Of a stretch of DNA of 64,000 nt, positions 1 through 10,442 are shown piece after piece. This DNA is from Orientallactaga sibirica (lineage: Eukaryota; Chordata; Mammalia; Rodentia; Dipodidae), in assembly GCA_036365145.1 (NCBI GenBank), contig JAEOAD010000040.1:11472501-11536500 (forward strand), read 5' to 3'. Under the pieces are notes generated by a model. The model made no database searches and was not told the origin of the DNA. It saw nothing but the letters and a program-made list of their open reading frames with translations. The first letter of the stretch is position 1; the number at the start of each line of letters is the position of its first letter. The position numbers were made by a program, and so were the translations under genes.

Positions 1-181
1 CAGAAATAGCCAGAGAGAGAAAGAGGGAGAATGGACATGTCAGGGCCTCCAGCCACTGCAAACCAACTCCAGATGCGTGTGCCCCCTTGTGCATCTGGCT
101 TATGTGGGTCCTGGGGAGTTGAACCTGGGTCCTTTAGCTTTTCAGGCAAGCACCTTAACTGCTAAGCCATCCCTCCAGCCC
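1..181 (-). mobile_element. DIP-like (B2 superfamily) SINE, cut by window edge
   Basis: The complement reads as a tRNA-derived SINE: the GGCTGGAGGGATGGCTTAGC head lies at about 161-181, followed by an A-box-like segment and a B-box-like GGTTCAA segment. The GA-rich part at 1-35 is the complement of the CT-rich tail. The tail end lies outside the window. Short subfamily. Confidence 0.85.
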
Positions 182-207
182 TCATGTTTATATTTTTAAT
201 AGTTTCT

Positions 208-395
208 TTTTGTTGTTGTTGTTGTTTTGTTTTGTTTTGTTTTGTTTTATTTTGTTTTGTGAGGTAGGGTCTTGCTCTAGCCCAGGCTGACCTGGAATTC
301 ACTCTGTAATCTCAGGGTGGCCTTGAACTTGTGGCGATCCTCCTACCACTGCCTCTCGAGTGCTGGGATTAAAGGTGTGTGCCACCATGCCCGGC
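208..395 (-). mobile_element. B1 SINE
   Basis: Complement of a B1 element: the GCCGGGCATGGTGG head is at the right end, and a T-rich (TTTTG)n stretch at 208-258 is the complement of the A-rich tail. It abuts the preceding SINE with only about 27 bp between them. Confidence 0.88.
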
Positions 396-1018
396 TTTTT
401 AATGGCTTCTTTTTGGTTCTTATCCACTTTGTGTTTTCTCTCATATGTCTAGGCACCTTTATAAGGTTTATAATATGGGTTAAAGTCCTTAGTATATCAC
501 TTCTGTTTCTGCTCCTTTATTTTCTGTTCACCAGTCACAAATTCCAGCTTCTTCATAGAACCTGTAAGCTTTTATTAGGTTGTGGATATTGTAAATTTTC
601 CATTGTTCGGTACTGCAGTTTGCTGTATTCCTTTAGTCATGCCATAAGATGCTGAATTCAGTTCTCAATTGTCTCTGTAAGGCTTGTTAACTTTTTAGGG
701 CACATTTAGAACAGCCTTCATGTATGTCTAATTTAACTATATTTAAGAGGATATATTTCAGAAAACATAATTATTAGAAACATTGATGTCTCCACTCTAG
801 ATGATAAAAATTATGAACCCTCCTATTTTGTTTGTGCACATCAGGGATTATTTGACCCATTTAAGTATTTGCTTGGTGTTTAACTCCTTGGTTCATAGAA
901 TTTAAAAGTATCCATATCCATACACCAGTGCTCAGCAAATGGTCGACCCCAGGGTCTCTGTCTCTAAGTAAGTGTCTCCTTCACACTGGTGCCTTGAACT
1001 CACAACTTTTGTTTCTAA
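396..1018. other. Unique AT-rich sequence
   Basis: No recognisable gene, SINE or LTR. The open frame at 317-655 begins inside the B1 and has no family resemblance. Confidence 0.5.
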
Positions 1019-1064
1019 TTTTTTTGTTTATTTTTATTTATTTGAGAGCAACAGACAGAGAAAG

Positions 1065-1102
<38 letters not shown>

Positions 1103-1255
1103 GGTGCACCAGCACCTCCCGCCACTGCAAAGGAACTTCAGATGCATGCACCACCTTATGCATCTGGCTTACATGGGTACTGGGGAATTGAGTCTCGAAC
1201 CGTGGACCTTACACTTCACAGGCAAACACTTAACCACTAAGCCATCTCTCTAGCC
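1019..1255 (-). mobile_element. DIP-like SINE
   Basis: Complement of the short-subfamily SINE. A (TTTA) tail complement at 1026-1043 is followed by a pure (AG)n run at about 1070-1099, and the head GGCTAGAGAGATGGCTTAGT is at the right end. Confidence 0.87.
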
Positions 1256-3054
1256 TCTTTTAACTGTCCACCACTTTGCTCCATAATGCATTGCTGCCTT
1301 TCCAGATCTACAACTAGGAAGCAGTACCTGGCTACTCAGCTTGAGCCATCAGAAGTTGTGCCTCATTAGTGGTTCTTTGTCAGGGAATGTCAGATCTTTA
1401 TCTCCTGTTTCCTAGTGGTTTCAAGCTATGGTTTTTATGAATTTTGTCCAACATTTTGGTGTTTTGAATGTGTGGAAAGAAGTATTGACTGTAGGTTTTC
1501 CTTAGCAGAACTAGTTAGTATTCTTTCTCGAGGTTTCATAAGCATCAGTTGTTCATTATTTTATTGCCATTCCAGAGTAAAACTTATTCCTAATGTGGGA
1601 ACTTAAAAAAACCCTTATTATTTTTCCCACAATTGTATATGTAGGAATTTGTGGTAGTATTGCTGGACAGACAAGATGTCGTCTGAGTGTCATACGGCAT
1701 GCAGATGGTGCTCTTGTCAGCTGCCACTATGGTATGACGCTCTTGGAAGTGACCACCACTTTGCATTAAATCTGGTTTCCCTCATGGAGAATAACCAAGT
1801 GAAATAAGCATATGCATTATGTATTTAAAGGATCTGGATTTGAATGCTATAGATCATTGTGAAACAAGTTATAGTTGAAAGAGAAAGAAATATAAGCCAA
1901 TCCTTGCTCAAAGGAAGGGGACACTGACCCATCTCACAATGAAAGGTATGTCAAAAAAGTCACAGTCATTAAAGAAAAAAAAAAAAAAAAAAAAAGCATC
2001 ATCGCTGTGCAGTGTATTCCTGATAAAAATATGTGAGTGTTTCGTTTGTTTGACTAAAACTGTAAATCAGAGATGGCTTCCATGATCTGGAAACTACCAT
2101 GACAACAGAGCTAAAAGAACGAGGTTGATTTTGCAAATGACAAACAAAAGTCAGTCAAGGAGGGTAGCTGGAAGACTAGAGAGTGTTTATACCATGACAA
2201 TGCTTTGTTGAACTGTCACTTTTTATGTCTTGGCAGGCCTGTCTTTCTAAGGGAAAGTTTTAAAGATAGTGGTAGTATGCCTGCTGCTCCTGGTAGCATT
2301 TAGCTAGATGTTATTAGAGGGAGATTAGCTGAGGAAAGAATTGTCTGGTTTGTCCTGCAGAGATCAAAGGTACTAAAAAATAATGTTCAGAGCGTAAGTG
2401 CACAACAAAATTCAAAAATCTAACTGGGTCTCAAAACCAAATAAGTTGGAGAAGGTGTTGAGTAAACTATAACCAGCAGAACTCTTTGTTGAAAAGAGTA
2501 GATCAGCGATGTACTAAATTCCAAGGTTAAGAATGGTTTTGCTCCCCACATTCACTGTTGCCAAGAGCCCCAGTAACATCACAACTACTTTGAAAAAGAG
2601 AGAGGGATGGGTGAGGGAAACAATGAGTCAGGCGTGCTTTAAAGATCAGTATTATAAACAACTTTGCACTCAGTTACCAAGGACTAACAGGTAGCTAGAG
2701 ATTTAAAAAAGAAAACACTTACAAGCACAAAAGGATACAAATTGCTAGAAATCATTTATTTTAAAAAGCCCTGAGTCCGGAATGAATACACAATTTGTTC
2801 AGCTCCTGAAGAAGACAGAGGTGTGCCATACTTACACACGGATGGCTGTTGAATAAGAACACTTCAAGTGGGAAAATCTAAGGTTCTCAGAGAACAATTC
2901 TTCCCATAAATATTTTGGGTATGATTAAGAGTGGTTTCCTCTTCATTAGAGTAGAGGGCCTTTGCATGTATGCCTAGCAGGATTTTGTTGTTTGCGTGGG
3001 CTCATAGTCATTAGTATTTATTCCACTACAGTAACATTCATTACCATTTTTTAA
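1256..3054. other. Mostly unique DNA with an internal poly-A run
   Basis: No gene recognised. A 20-plus-base A run at about 1975-1995 could be the tail of an old retrocopy ending there, but the preceding sequence (1620-1970) matches no gene I know and no AATAAA signal precedes the tail at the usual distance. Confidence 0.4.
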
Positions 3055-3109
3055 AATTACTTATTTATTTATTTGCAAGTAGAGAGAGCGAGAAAAAAAG
3101 AGGGAGAGA

Positions 3110-3146
<37 letters not shown>

Positions 3147-3299
3147 CATACCAGGGACACCTGCAACTGTAAACAAACTCCAGATGCACGTGTCAATTTG
3201 TGCATCTGGTTTTAAGTGGATGCTGGAAAGCTGAACCCAGGCCATCGGGCTTTGTAAGCAAGCACCTTTATTTCACTGCTGAGCCATGTCTCCAGTCCC
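3055..3299 (-). mobile_element. DIP-like SINE
   Basis: Complement of the SINE. Tail complement TTATTTATTTATTTG at 3060-3075 is followed by a GA/(GT)/(GA) microsatellite at about 3085-3146, and the head ends in GGACTGGAGACATGGCTCAG on the minus strand. Confidence 0.83.
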
Positions 3300-3794
3300 A
3301 CTGCCACCTTTTTTTTCTTGCCACAGGAGTTCTTCCTATAGTCTGATCTTCATGGCCCACCACAGAAGGTTTTAGAAGAGGGGAGGAGATACCATATCTT
3401 CCTGGTTACTTGGTTACCAGAAAATAGGATGCTCACTTGAACTTGATGACAAGCCCTATACATTACTTGTACACTGAGCGGGGTACAGGAAGTAGAACAT
3501 GCACATATTCAGAAGTGTTCTGATGATTATCTGAAATTCAAACGTAATTGAGCTCCAAGATTTTATTTTCTCAACCAGGCAACCTCACTGGGAGCAAGGC
3601 AACGTATTTGTGGGAATCAGGAAATTCATGGTATTATTGGTCTTCCTTTTCTCTCACTCTCTAAGCTTTTAGTGCAGCTCTTCACCACCACAGTTCTGAA
3701 TGTTAAGATTCGGAAAGATCTGCTTGTTTTGGTTTTAATTCTGTCAAGCCAAATGCCATGAAGAGAACAGTCAGCGTGGAGTAGCTAACCTACC
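3300..3794. other. Unique sequence
   Basis: Nothing recognised on either strand. Confidence 0.4.
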
Positions 3795-4015
3795 CCGTCA
3801 TCCCTCTGCTTAAAAAGCATCCCAGGTTCTTCTTGGCCACAGAGATAAAGTTTAAATCCCTAGGCACAGAATTGGAAACCCTTCCATGACTCATGCTCAT
3901 CTCTCACAACATCTTTAAGTGAACCTAAGAAAGCCAAACATATTTTCTTCACTGATGCATGGTTCAAACTCTCATAAACCTATCCAGTTCCTATTCAAGT
4001 TCCCCATCTTCTGTT
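3795..4015 (+). mobile_element. L2 LINE fragment, 3' region
   Basis: The run from CCCGTCATCCCTCTGCTTAA through the segment reading roughly 'aaatccctaggcacag ... cttccatgactcatg' has the order of words seen in L2 3' ends, with high divergence. The fragment is old and non-coding. Confidence 0.55.
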
Positions 4016-4294
4016 AAAGATTTTCTATTATTGAAATAATAAAAGGCAGCTTTCTCTACAAAATGCAGTTAAATAATGGAGATTTGCTCTTATTTCACTT
4101 TATTTTCCCAAACTGACAATAAGCTCTTTCTTCAAAATCATATTGAATTTTTGAATGCTTTAAATTATACATAAGAATTAGCATGTGCCATGTAGTAGGG
4201 TTGATGTCAAACTGTTGAGATAGTTACATAGCAACATACACCTACATATATATGTACCTAGTTAATTATTACATATGTTCAAAAAATGGGCATG

Positions 4295-4415
4295 CATTTT
4301 CAACCTCTGTATTTATTTTTAAGATAACAATTCTAAAATACAATGAAATCTAGTAACTTGCCAAGAGTTGCACATGTTTAAATCAGGCCTTCTGGCTCCA
4401 AAGATTGTATCTTTT
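4295..4415 (-). mobile_element. MIR SINE fragment
   Basis: Resembles the complement of the MIR core and 3' half: an ACTTGCCAAGAGTTGCACAT-like segment at about 4355-4375, then a TCAGGCCTTCTGGCTCCAA-like segment at 4383-4401. Strongly diverged. Confidence 0.55.
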
Positions 4416-4424
4416 TTACTTTTT

Positions 4425-4640
4425 TAATGTGTATGTATATGGGGTATATGTGTGTATGTGTGTGTGTGCATGAGTGTGAATACAGATGTGTGCACATGTA
4501 TGTGGAAGCCAGATGTTGAAGACAAGTGTTTTCCTCACTCTTCATCCTATTTATTGAGACAGGATATCTCACTTGAACCCAGAGCTTGCCAATTTGACAA
4601 GTTTACCTAGACAGCTGGAAGATTCCCTGTCTCCTGAGAA
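4425..4640 (-). mobile_element. B4-like composite SINE with TG tract
   Basis: A (TG)-rich tract at 4428-4500 is followed by GTGGAAGCCAGATGTTGAAG and a segment ending GAGACAGG. This is the antisense layout of rodent B4-type elements, in which a B1-like half and a tRNA-like half are fused. The right end is degraded. Confidence 0.5.
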
Positions 4641-4666
4641 CTGGGTTTATGGTACTTATGGTACTT

Positions 4667-4886
4667 TATTATTTTTTTTTTTTTATTTTGAGAGAAAGAG
4701 AATTGGCATGCCAGGGCCTCAGCCATTGAAATCAAACTCCAGATGCTTCTGCCACCTAGTGGGCATGTGTGACCTTGCACTTGCCTCACCTTTGTGTGTC
4801 TGGATTAAGTGGGATCTGGAGAGTCAAACGTGGGTCCTTAGGCTTCACAGGCAAGCACCTTAACTGCTAAGGCATCTCTCCAGCCC
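4667..4886 (-). mobile_element. DIP-like SINE, long subfamily
   Basis: The T-rich tail complement is at 4667-4690 and the head complement at 4867-4886. The middle carries an extra segment (about 4757-4790, around a CACCTAGTGGGCA core) absent from the short copies. Confidence 0.85.
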
Positions 4887-5572
4887 TGAGTCTATACTTT
4901 TAAAAGACTCTATTATACTATTACTCTAAGGAATTCATTTCATTTAGCATATATCCTAAAATGTGCTAGCTGGTCTGGCCCTTCTCTGAAGGGGAATAAT
5001 GTGGAGAGAAAAAGTGAATTGAAATACCCAATTCTGTCATTGTATCTTGATACTAAATACCTGTACACACCTTTCTGTCAATTATTTAATTTCCAAAAAC
5101 AATGGTAATAGCAGTATGCTCCAACAAAATGTTCAAAACTGTCTTTGATTGAGAGATTCATTAATAATATGCAAATTTCTCCATTTTTTATATTTTGATA
5201 AATGGCCTTCATTCTTTTTCTGATTTAGTCATAGTTGATCATAACCTGTCACAGGCATCTTCCTTATTAATAGCTCCATTGTAGGCTTTACATTCTGCAA
5301 GTATAACTTATGTATAATAATAAGCAAAAGGTAAAGGCCTGCAAAAAGTAATTAAAATATGCAAATATATACACAGAAAAGCAAAGAAAATATGCATATC
5401 AGAAGGCCATTGCTGATCTTTATATCTTTCATTTGTTCTACTCTCATTCTATGTTCCCTTTCCCTTCAGTTGTTAGCATTTCATTTCTTGATAATGTTTG
5501 TACATTTTTAATCATGTGTCACTTGAATCATTAATAACTGTGCAAGTACAGAATGGCCTTCTTCTCTTTTAG
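4887..5572. other. Unique AT-rich sequence
   Basis: No gene or recent repeat recognised. Confidence 0.4.
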
Positions 5573-5724
5573 TGGGGGGAGGTTTGCAAGGCAGGATCTT
5601 GCTCTAGCCCAGGCTGATCTGGAATTTACTATGTAGTCTTAGGCTGTCCTCAAACTCGCAGCAAGGCTCCTACCTCAGCCTCCAGAGATCCTGGGATTAA
5701 AGGCGTGTGCCATCACTCCCTGCC
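5573..5724 (-). mobile_element. B1 SINE
   Basis: Complement of B1: the AGGCTGATCTGGAATTTACT segment lies in the middle and GATCCTGGGATTAAAGGCGT near the right end. The A-tail complement is lost. Moderately diverged. Confidence 0.8.
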
Positions 5725-6096
5725 AAGAAGTGCCTTCTTCAGTGACTTTTTAACACCAGACCACAAGCACAAAGGATGCTCACATGAAGTCTGGGGGCAA
5801 TGAACATGAAGGACCAAAAGTTTTGATGTCAATACTTACGGAGTTGACCTTTATTGCTATAGTATATTAGCCTGATGTTTCCCAAATGGGGAAGTGAAGG
5901 TGATTTGGTGTTGGCTAGCTTAGAATGACTTTTTGACTCTTGGTACATAAGACTTGCTATAGAGGAACAATTCTGAAGCAAGGAAGTCAGCCATGGCAAT
6001 AGCAATATTCCACAGCAGATGTTCATGCTGCAAACCAGAGGGAAAAGGAACTAAAATGATGAGTGACATGTGAGGTGTGATTGAATATAAAGCATA

Positions 6097-6108
6097 CAGG
6101 AGAGAGTC

Positions 6109-6142
<34 letters not shown>

Positions 6143-6340
6143 CAGATAGAGAATGGGCATGCCAGCAGCCTCTTAGCTGCTGTGAAGAAACTCCAGATTC
6201 GTGTGCCCCCTTGTGGGCAAGTGTGGCATTGCTCCTTTGCCACGCTTTGCATCTGGCTAAACGTGGAACCTGGAGAATGGAATGGGCATTCTTAGGCTTA
6301 GGAGGCAGGCACCTTTACCCCTAAGCCATCTCTCCAGTCC
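6097..6340 (-). mobile_element. DIP-like SINE, long subfamily
   Basis: A (GA)n complement of the tail occupies 6107-6150. The extended middle (CCCTTGTGGGCAAGTGTGGC-type segment at about 6208-6227) marks the long subfamily. The head complement CTAAGCCATCTCTCCAGTCC closes it at 6340. Confidence 0.86.
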
Positions 6341-6710
6341 TGAAAGTAATCTTTTAATGAAGTTTCAGCAGGTAGAAGTCAACACGGAAGCCCAAACACA
6401 AGCTTGTTGTGACGCTTTGAGTACAGCAGTAAGAAGTGGTTCACCATCACTATGAGTTTGCAATCACTTATTAGAAATTAAAGCTGATGACTGAATTGGG
6501 GATTCTTTTCAGCATAAGAGGAAACTCCATTTACCAAAGAGGGAAGCTATGGAAATTTCTCTGTCCTTTTACTTCTTTTGAAGAGACAATACTTGGGGGA
6601 AAGGATTTATAGAAACTTGTGGAAACAGTTGAAAAAAATTTAGATTATTTAATTTTAGAAACTTTATTCTTTATCCTTTAATTTTTACTGTGTAAAAAAT
6701 ATTGTTACTT

Positions 6711-6874
6711 CCAGGCATGGTGGTGGCATGTCTTTAATTCCAGCACTTGGAGGCAGAGGTAGGAGTATCATTGTGAGTTCAAGGCCAATCTGCAGCTACA
6801 GAGTTCCAAGTCTGCCTGGGCTACAGGGAGACTCTACTTCAAACAAACCAAAAAACAACAACAACAACAAAAAA
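6711..6874 (+). mobile_element. B1 SINE
   Basis: Sense B1: CCAGGCATGGTGGTGGCATG head, AGGCAGAGGTAGGAG middle, GCCTGGGCTACAGGGAGACT 3' part, and an (AAC)n tail at 6843-6874. Confidence 0.86.
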
Positions 6875-6929
6875 TCTGTTACTATCATGTTAGGAAGATT
6901 AATCCTTAATTTTCAAAACTCATAATTTT

Positions 6930-7132
6930 GGGGCTGGAGAAATGGCTTAGCGGTTAAGGAGCCTGCCTCCTAAGCCTAAGAACGCCTGTTCCAATATCCA
7001 GGTCCCACATTTAGCCATTTGCAAAGTGATGCAAGGGTGCAATGCTGCATTTGCCCACAAGAGGGCGCACACATCTGGATTTCATTCGCAGTGGCTGAGA
7101 GGCAGCTGGCACACCCATCTCTATCTGTCTTC

Positions 7133-7173
<41 letters not shown>

Positions 7174-7178
7174 GTGTC

Positions 7179-7210
<32 letters not shown>
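6930..7210 (+). mobile_element. DIP-like SINE, long subfamily, with pure A tail
   Basis: A complete sense copy with intact tRNA-like 5' part (A-box around TGGCTTAGCGGTTAAGG), the long-subfamily insert around GCCCACAAGAGGGCGCACAC, a (CT)n tract at 7138-7180 and about 27 A at 7183-7210. It lies about 600 bp from a long-subfamily copy in the opposite orientation. Confidence 0.9.
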
Positions 7211-7212
<2 letters not shown>

Positions 7213-7224
7213 TATAATTTTAAC

Positions 7225-7427
7225 TGAAGAGACATGTAGTGGTTACAGTCACTTGCACATAGACCCTGCCAGCTCAGGTTTGATTTCCTAGTACCGTGTA
7301 GAGCCAGATGCACAAAGTGGCACATGTGACTATAATTACTTTGCAACAGTATGATGTCCTGACATGCCTATAGTCTTTCTCTTTCATAAATAAATAAATA
7401 ATTAAATAAATAAATAAATAAATAAGT
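7225..7427 (+). mobile_element. Older DIP-like SINE
   Basis: A diverged sense copy directly downstream of the preceding SINE, with a decayed head (ACATGTAGTGGTTACAG), GAGCCAGATGCACAAAGTGG in the middle, and an (AAAT)n tail at 7388-7426. Confidence 0.75.
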
Positions 7428-8094
7428 ATTTTAGCTACAGGTCTGGCTAGTCTGCCACGAGGTTCTCTCTATGTCTGCCACCTCAACAGCAAGCACCTGT
7501 GTCTGGCAGAGCTGGTGAGAGATGAAAAGGCAATCCTTCCTCTTCACCTGGATGATCAAGAGTTTTGCATCTTTAAAATACGTAGTGACCTTCTAGCTTC
7601 CAGATAAATTCATCACCGAGGGAATTTCTCCATCAAGAAATGTAAACATGGTGGGATAGAGCACTCACTTTTCCTATCTGTAGCAGGGTAGGAATTTAAT
7701 TTCTCCACCAGTTAAGAAATGTAAACATGGTGATGTATCCAGGACTTTCAGCACTCACTGCTTAAACCTCCATTCACTGTTGCATTTATTAGAATTGAGC
7801 ACAGCCTCTCCTTATTGTGGTAGTCTTGGGTCAAGTCTTCCTTGCTTGGATGACTTTATCTTACTTTGATCAAATATTATTGGAAAGGAGTTGCAGAGAA
7901 AATGTTGCATCAGGAATGAAGCTATGTCCTACGGTCTCCAAGCATCTCAAGAGGGGGTTTCATCTATAACCAGCAAGAAAGCAGGCTAGAAATAAAGGGA
8001 TGTGTGGAAGTGGTTGAAGGTGGAAGAGATAATACATCAGAGAATGTTTCATCCCCAAAGTCTTGTGAAAAGATCCTAACCATGGTCCTGCCCA
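7428..8094. other. Unique sequence
   Basis: No gene recognised. An imperfect local duplication is visible: a GAAATGTAAACATGGTG segment occurs at about 7637 and again at about 7717. Confidence 0.4.
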
Positions 8095-8285
8095 AAATAT
8101 TTTCCCTTTTAAAAATGTTTGTTATATTTATTAGCAGATTGTATATAGGTATATAATATATTTTGATCAAAATTCCCTCTCATTACTTTCTATTGCCCCC
8201 CTCTTTTTACCTTCCACTGTACACCTTCTTCCTAACTCGTCCCTCTTCTGCTTTAACATCTTTACCTTTAATCTGTGTTTAGCTG
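8095..8285 (-). mobile_element. Possible L1 3'-UTR fragment
   Basis: AT-rich and then pyrimidine-rich sequence (CCCCCCTCTTTTTACCTTCC-like) resembles the antisense of a rodent L1 3' UTR. Weak evidence from composition and word order only. Confidence 0.3.
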
Positions 8286-8404
8286 TTGATCCTATCTTTG
8301 ATCAGGAACACTTGGTCTTTGAGTTGGTATAATAAAAGACGCTTAATCTATTTACCAAACAGCGGTAGTCACTTTGCTATTTGTGGTTTTCTTAGTGAGT
8401 TTCA

Positions 8405-8600
8405 AGAATGAAAGAAAACCTCTGTGAGGAAGATGCAATTCTATCCCCATTTTACAGATGAAAATTCAGAAGGTGAAAGGATTTCAGTAGTTTGTTCACA
8501 ATAAAGGTTGCAATCAAGTGGCAAAACTGGTGATGAGATCTGGGAGATCTGGCTCTAGAGAGCAAACTCTTCACTCACCTCTACACTAGTGCTTTCTTCA
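8405..8600 (-). mobile_element. MIR SINE fragment
   Basis: Follows the complement of the MIR consensus in order: TATCCCCATTTTACAGATGA at about 8442-8461, a TTGTTCACA core, then an AGATCTGGCTCTAGAG segment. Diverged but long. Confidence 0.75.
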
Positions 8601-9282
8601 AAGATTGAATGAGCTGGAGTATTTCAAAAAAAAAAAAACACTGAAATGAACAAATTAAACAGATAGATTGAGACAGATTACAATGATCCATCACAAAGAA
8701 TAATAGTAATAGGAGAAGAAAGAAAGGAAGCTAGGCAAAGAGGATGATAGAGATATTCAGGTTCAGAAAAAGGAAAGGTAGAACCAAAAGGGTTAAAATA
8801 GTTAAGTCTAGAAAATAGTGTGTTAGATATTTATTTGTAAGCCAAGCAATGTGAATGTTTTCTTTTTTTTTTTTTCTTTTTGTGATCTTTTTGCAAGTCA
8901 TTTGAAATTAAGGTTGAAATGTTTAAAACACAGATGAAAGATTTTGCATGGAGACCACTCTGATGTGAGAGTGAATGTGGTAAGGAATAATTGAAAGGAG
9001 ATTGTAGGAAAAGCATGTGAAGGTGAGCAGCAGCTTTGCAACCATAGAAAGCCAGTGACACATCCAGGAAATAATTGGCAATACGGTTGTTTTGAAGGAG
9101 ATCCTAGATCTTAGAATGCCAAAGTAAGATCTTTTTGTTCTTCTTGTTGTTGTTTAGGTTATGTAGAGGTCTATGTGCCAACGAGACTGAGGAAGAAAGA
9201 AGTGTCTGGACCAGGTCTAAATTGTCCATAAAGATGCTTTCCATTGGCAAGTTTTATACCAGAAGCAGTCTGATAGTAGGGG
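8601..9282. other. Unique sequence
   Basis: No gene recognised. A-rich and T-rich runs occur at 8626-8639 and 8863-8876. Confidence 0.4.
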
Positions 9283-9410
9283 GCAGGGGAGCGCAATATC
9301 TCTGGGGTTTGATGTCCCAACCTGTGGTTCTTACAATCTTGCCTCACCCTCTTCCACAAGATTCCCTGAGCCATGGTGCTTGTGTTTTAAGTCTACTTCA
9401 GTGGTGAGCT
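9283..9410 (-). mobile_element. L1 3'-UTR fragment, antisense
   Basis: The complement matches, in order, the L1 3'-UTR copy at 25390-25490, including the CCACAAGTTGGG-like and AAGAGGG words. It also parallels the antisense copy at 37600-37720 (ATTCCCTGAGCCA, CTACTTCAGTG). Non-coding. Confidence 0.6.
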
Positions 9411-9439
9411 CCTGCACATGACCAAGGACCCTGGTGGTC

Positions 9440-9690
9440 CTGTCTCCTTCATGGGGACAGGGATGAAAAGGGTACCAACACATGATGTATTCACTAACTA
9501 GTATGTGGAGACTTCCAGTGTTCACAGTGTAACTAAGTATGGCCTTGAACAGATTGTGTTGTGGTTTGTTTAAGAACAAGTAGCAGAATGGGGACAGGGA
9601 TGAGGAAAAGGATGGTACCAACACATGATGTATTCACACTAAGTATGTCCATTAAAAAAAATGGAGACTTCTGTCAGGTCACAGTGTTCG
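9440..9690 (+). repeat. Duplicated L1-tail-like segment
   Basis: GGGGACAGGGATGA followed by GGTACCAACACATGATGTAT occurs at about 9453-9495 and again at about 9591-9633. Both resemble, in sense orientation, the last bases of the L1 3' UTR near 25568-25612. Antisense then sense L1 UTR within 200 bp suggests a rearranged or twin-primed insertion. Confidence 0.5.
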
Positions 9691-9970
9691 TTGGGAACAG
9701 AGGAGCACGTCTCTGTGAAAAGTCTAACTTCAAAGTATCTAAACTTATAACAAGTTCAGATGTTTTCCCAGGGCTTCCGTTTGACCACATGGGTAGCCTG
9801 TGCCCCCAGCGACTCTTAGGTGGTTTTTGTTTTACAGATGGCTCTTGGGACACTTCTCAATCTGTGAGTCTGCTGCCCTGCTTGACTGACATGACCAAGG
9901 ATTGTTTGCCTAAGAACATCCTGTTCCACTCCCATTTCCTGGCCTAAACACAAGAGGTGGCTCTTGCTTA

Positions 9971-10032
9971 AATGTAAACAACAGGATAGGAGGATGTAAA
10001 CAACAGGATAGGAGGATGTAAACAACAGGATA
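9971..10032 (+). promoter_or_regulatory. 22-bp U3 repeats with forkhead motifs, 3 copies
   Basis: TGTAAACAACAGGATAGGAG recurs with period 22; copies start at 9973, 9995 and 10017. Each holds TGTAAACA, the forkhead (FOXA/FOXO-type) core. Tandem U3 repeats are typical of retroviral enhancers; binding is an inference. Confidence 0.65.
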
Positions 10033-10077
10033 TGAGAACATAACCTTCTAACCCTGGTACATTTAGTGCTGTAAGAC

Positions 10078-10106
10078 TATATATATCACCCTCTGCATTC
10101 AATAAA
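10078..10106 (+). promoter_or_regulatory. TATA-like and polyadenylation motifs in the 5' LTR
   Basis: CTATATATAT at 10078-10087 and AATAAA at 10101-10106 lie 94-123 bases before the LTR end, where a core promoter and poly-A signal would be expected. Their close spacing suggests a short or absent R segment between them. Confidence 0.5.
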
Positions 10107-10202
10107 TGGCATTCTTGAAGCACGAATGACCCAGTGAACGTCTCTTCAATCCTCGGCACCTCACCCAGCTCGGGGTCTTGGTGGTAGCCTTGGCGCTACA
10201 AA

Positions 10203-10220
10203 TGGAGGTTCCACCGAGAT
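10203..10220 (+). other. Primer-binding site for tRNA-Gln
   Basis: TGGAGGTTCCACCGAGAT is the exact 18-base complement of the 3' end of mammalian tRNA-Gln including CCA (acceptor AGGTTCC side and T-arm ATCTCGG as I know the tRNA). It sits two bases after the LTR's terminal CA, the canonical place. Confidence 0.88.
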
Positions 10221-10301
10221 TGGGAAAGAAGGAAAACTGCTGAAGGATCGCTCCTGAAGGCTGGCCAGCCGTAGAAAAGGTAAGAGAGGAGCGTATTGAA
10301 A

Positions 10302-10442
10302 ATGGGTACCGCTAGCTCTTATTCATTGCTAGTAGATCAGTTAGTTGAATTGCTAAGAAACAAGAAATTGCTAAAGAAACAAAGAACGGGCATTAAACAT
10401 ATTACAGCAAGACAATTTATTAAGACTTTGCATCTTGATTAA
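10302..10442 (+). pseudogene. gag: gag remnant, N-terminal matrix fragment
   Basis: An ATG 82 bases after the primer-binding site opens a 46-codon frame that ends at a TAA at 10440-10442. It begins MGTASS, a plausible N-myristoylation signal (Gly2, Ser6), followed by a leucine-rich, then lysine-rich stretch as in betaretroviral matrix N-termini. The rest of gag is absent. The frame is cut where the tandem block begins, and bases at 10409-10460 are the evident source of the repeat unit downstream. Broken; no function expected. Confidence 0.7.

Larger units (their letters stand above)
9866..10200 (+). mobile_element. 5' LTR of the retrovirus
   Basis: Shares GAGTCTGCTGCCCTGCTTGA onward with the 3' LTR at 12096. 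Its right end is fixed by a terminal CA at 10200, two spacer bases and the primer-binding site at 10203. The 3' LTR begins 25 bp earlier (TGTGGGGTCC at 12071). The matching 25 bp are not present upstream of 9866, so this copy is clipped or rearranged at its start. Confidence 0.82.

Noticed and set aside
1620..1996. Processed pseudogene ending in the poly-A at 1975-1995
   Set aside because: No recognisable gene, no well-placed AATAAA and no target duplication found; kept only as a note on the A run.
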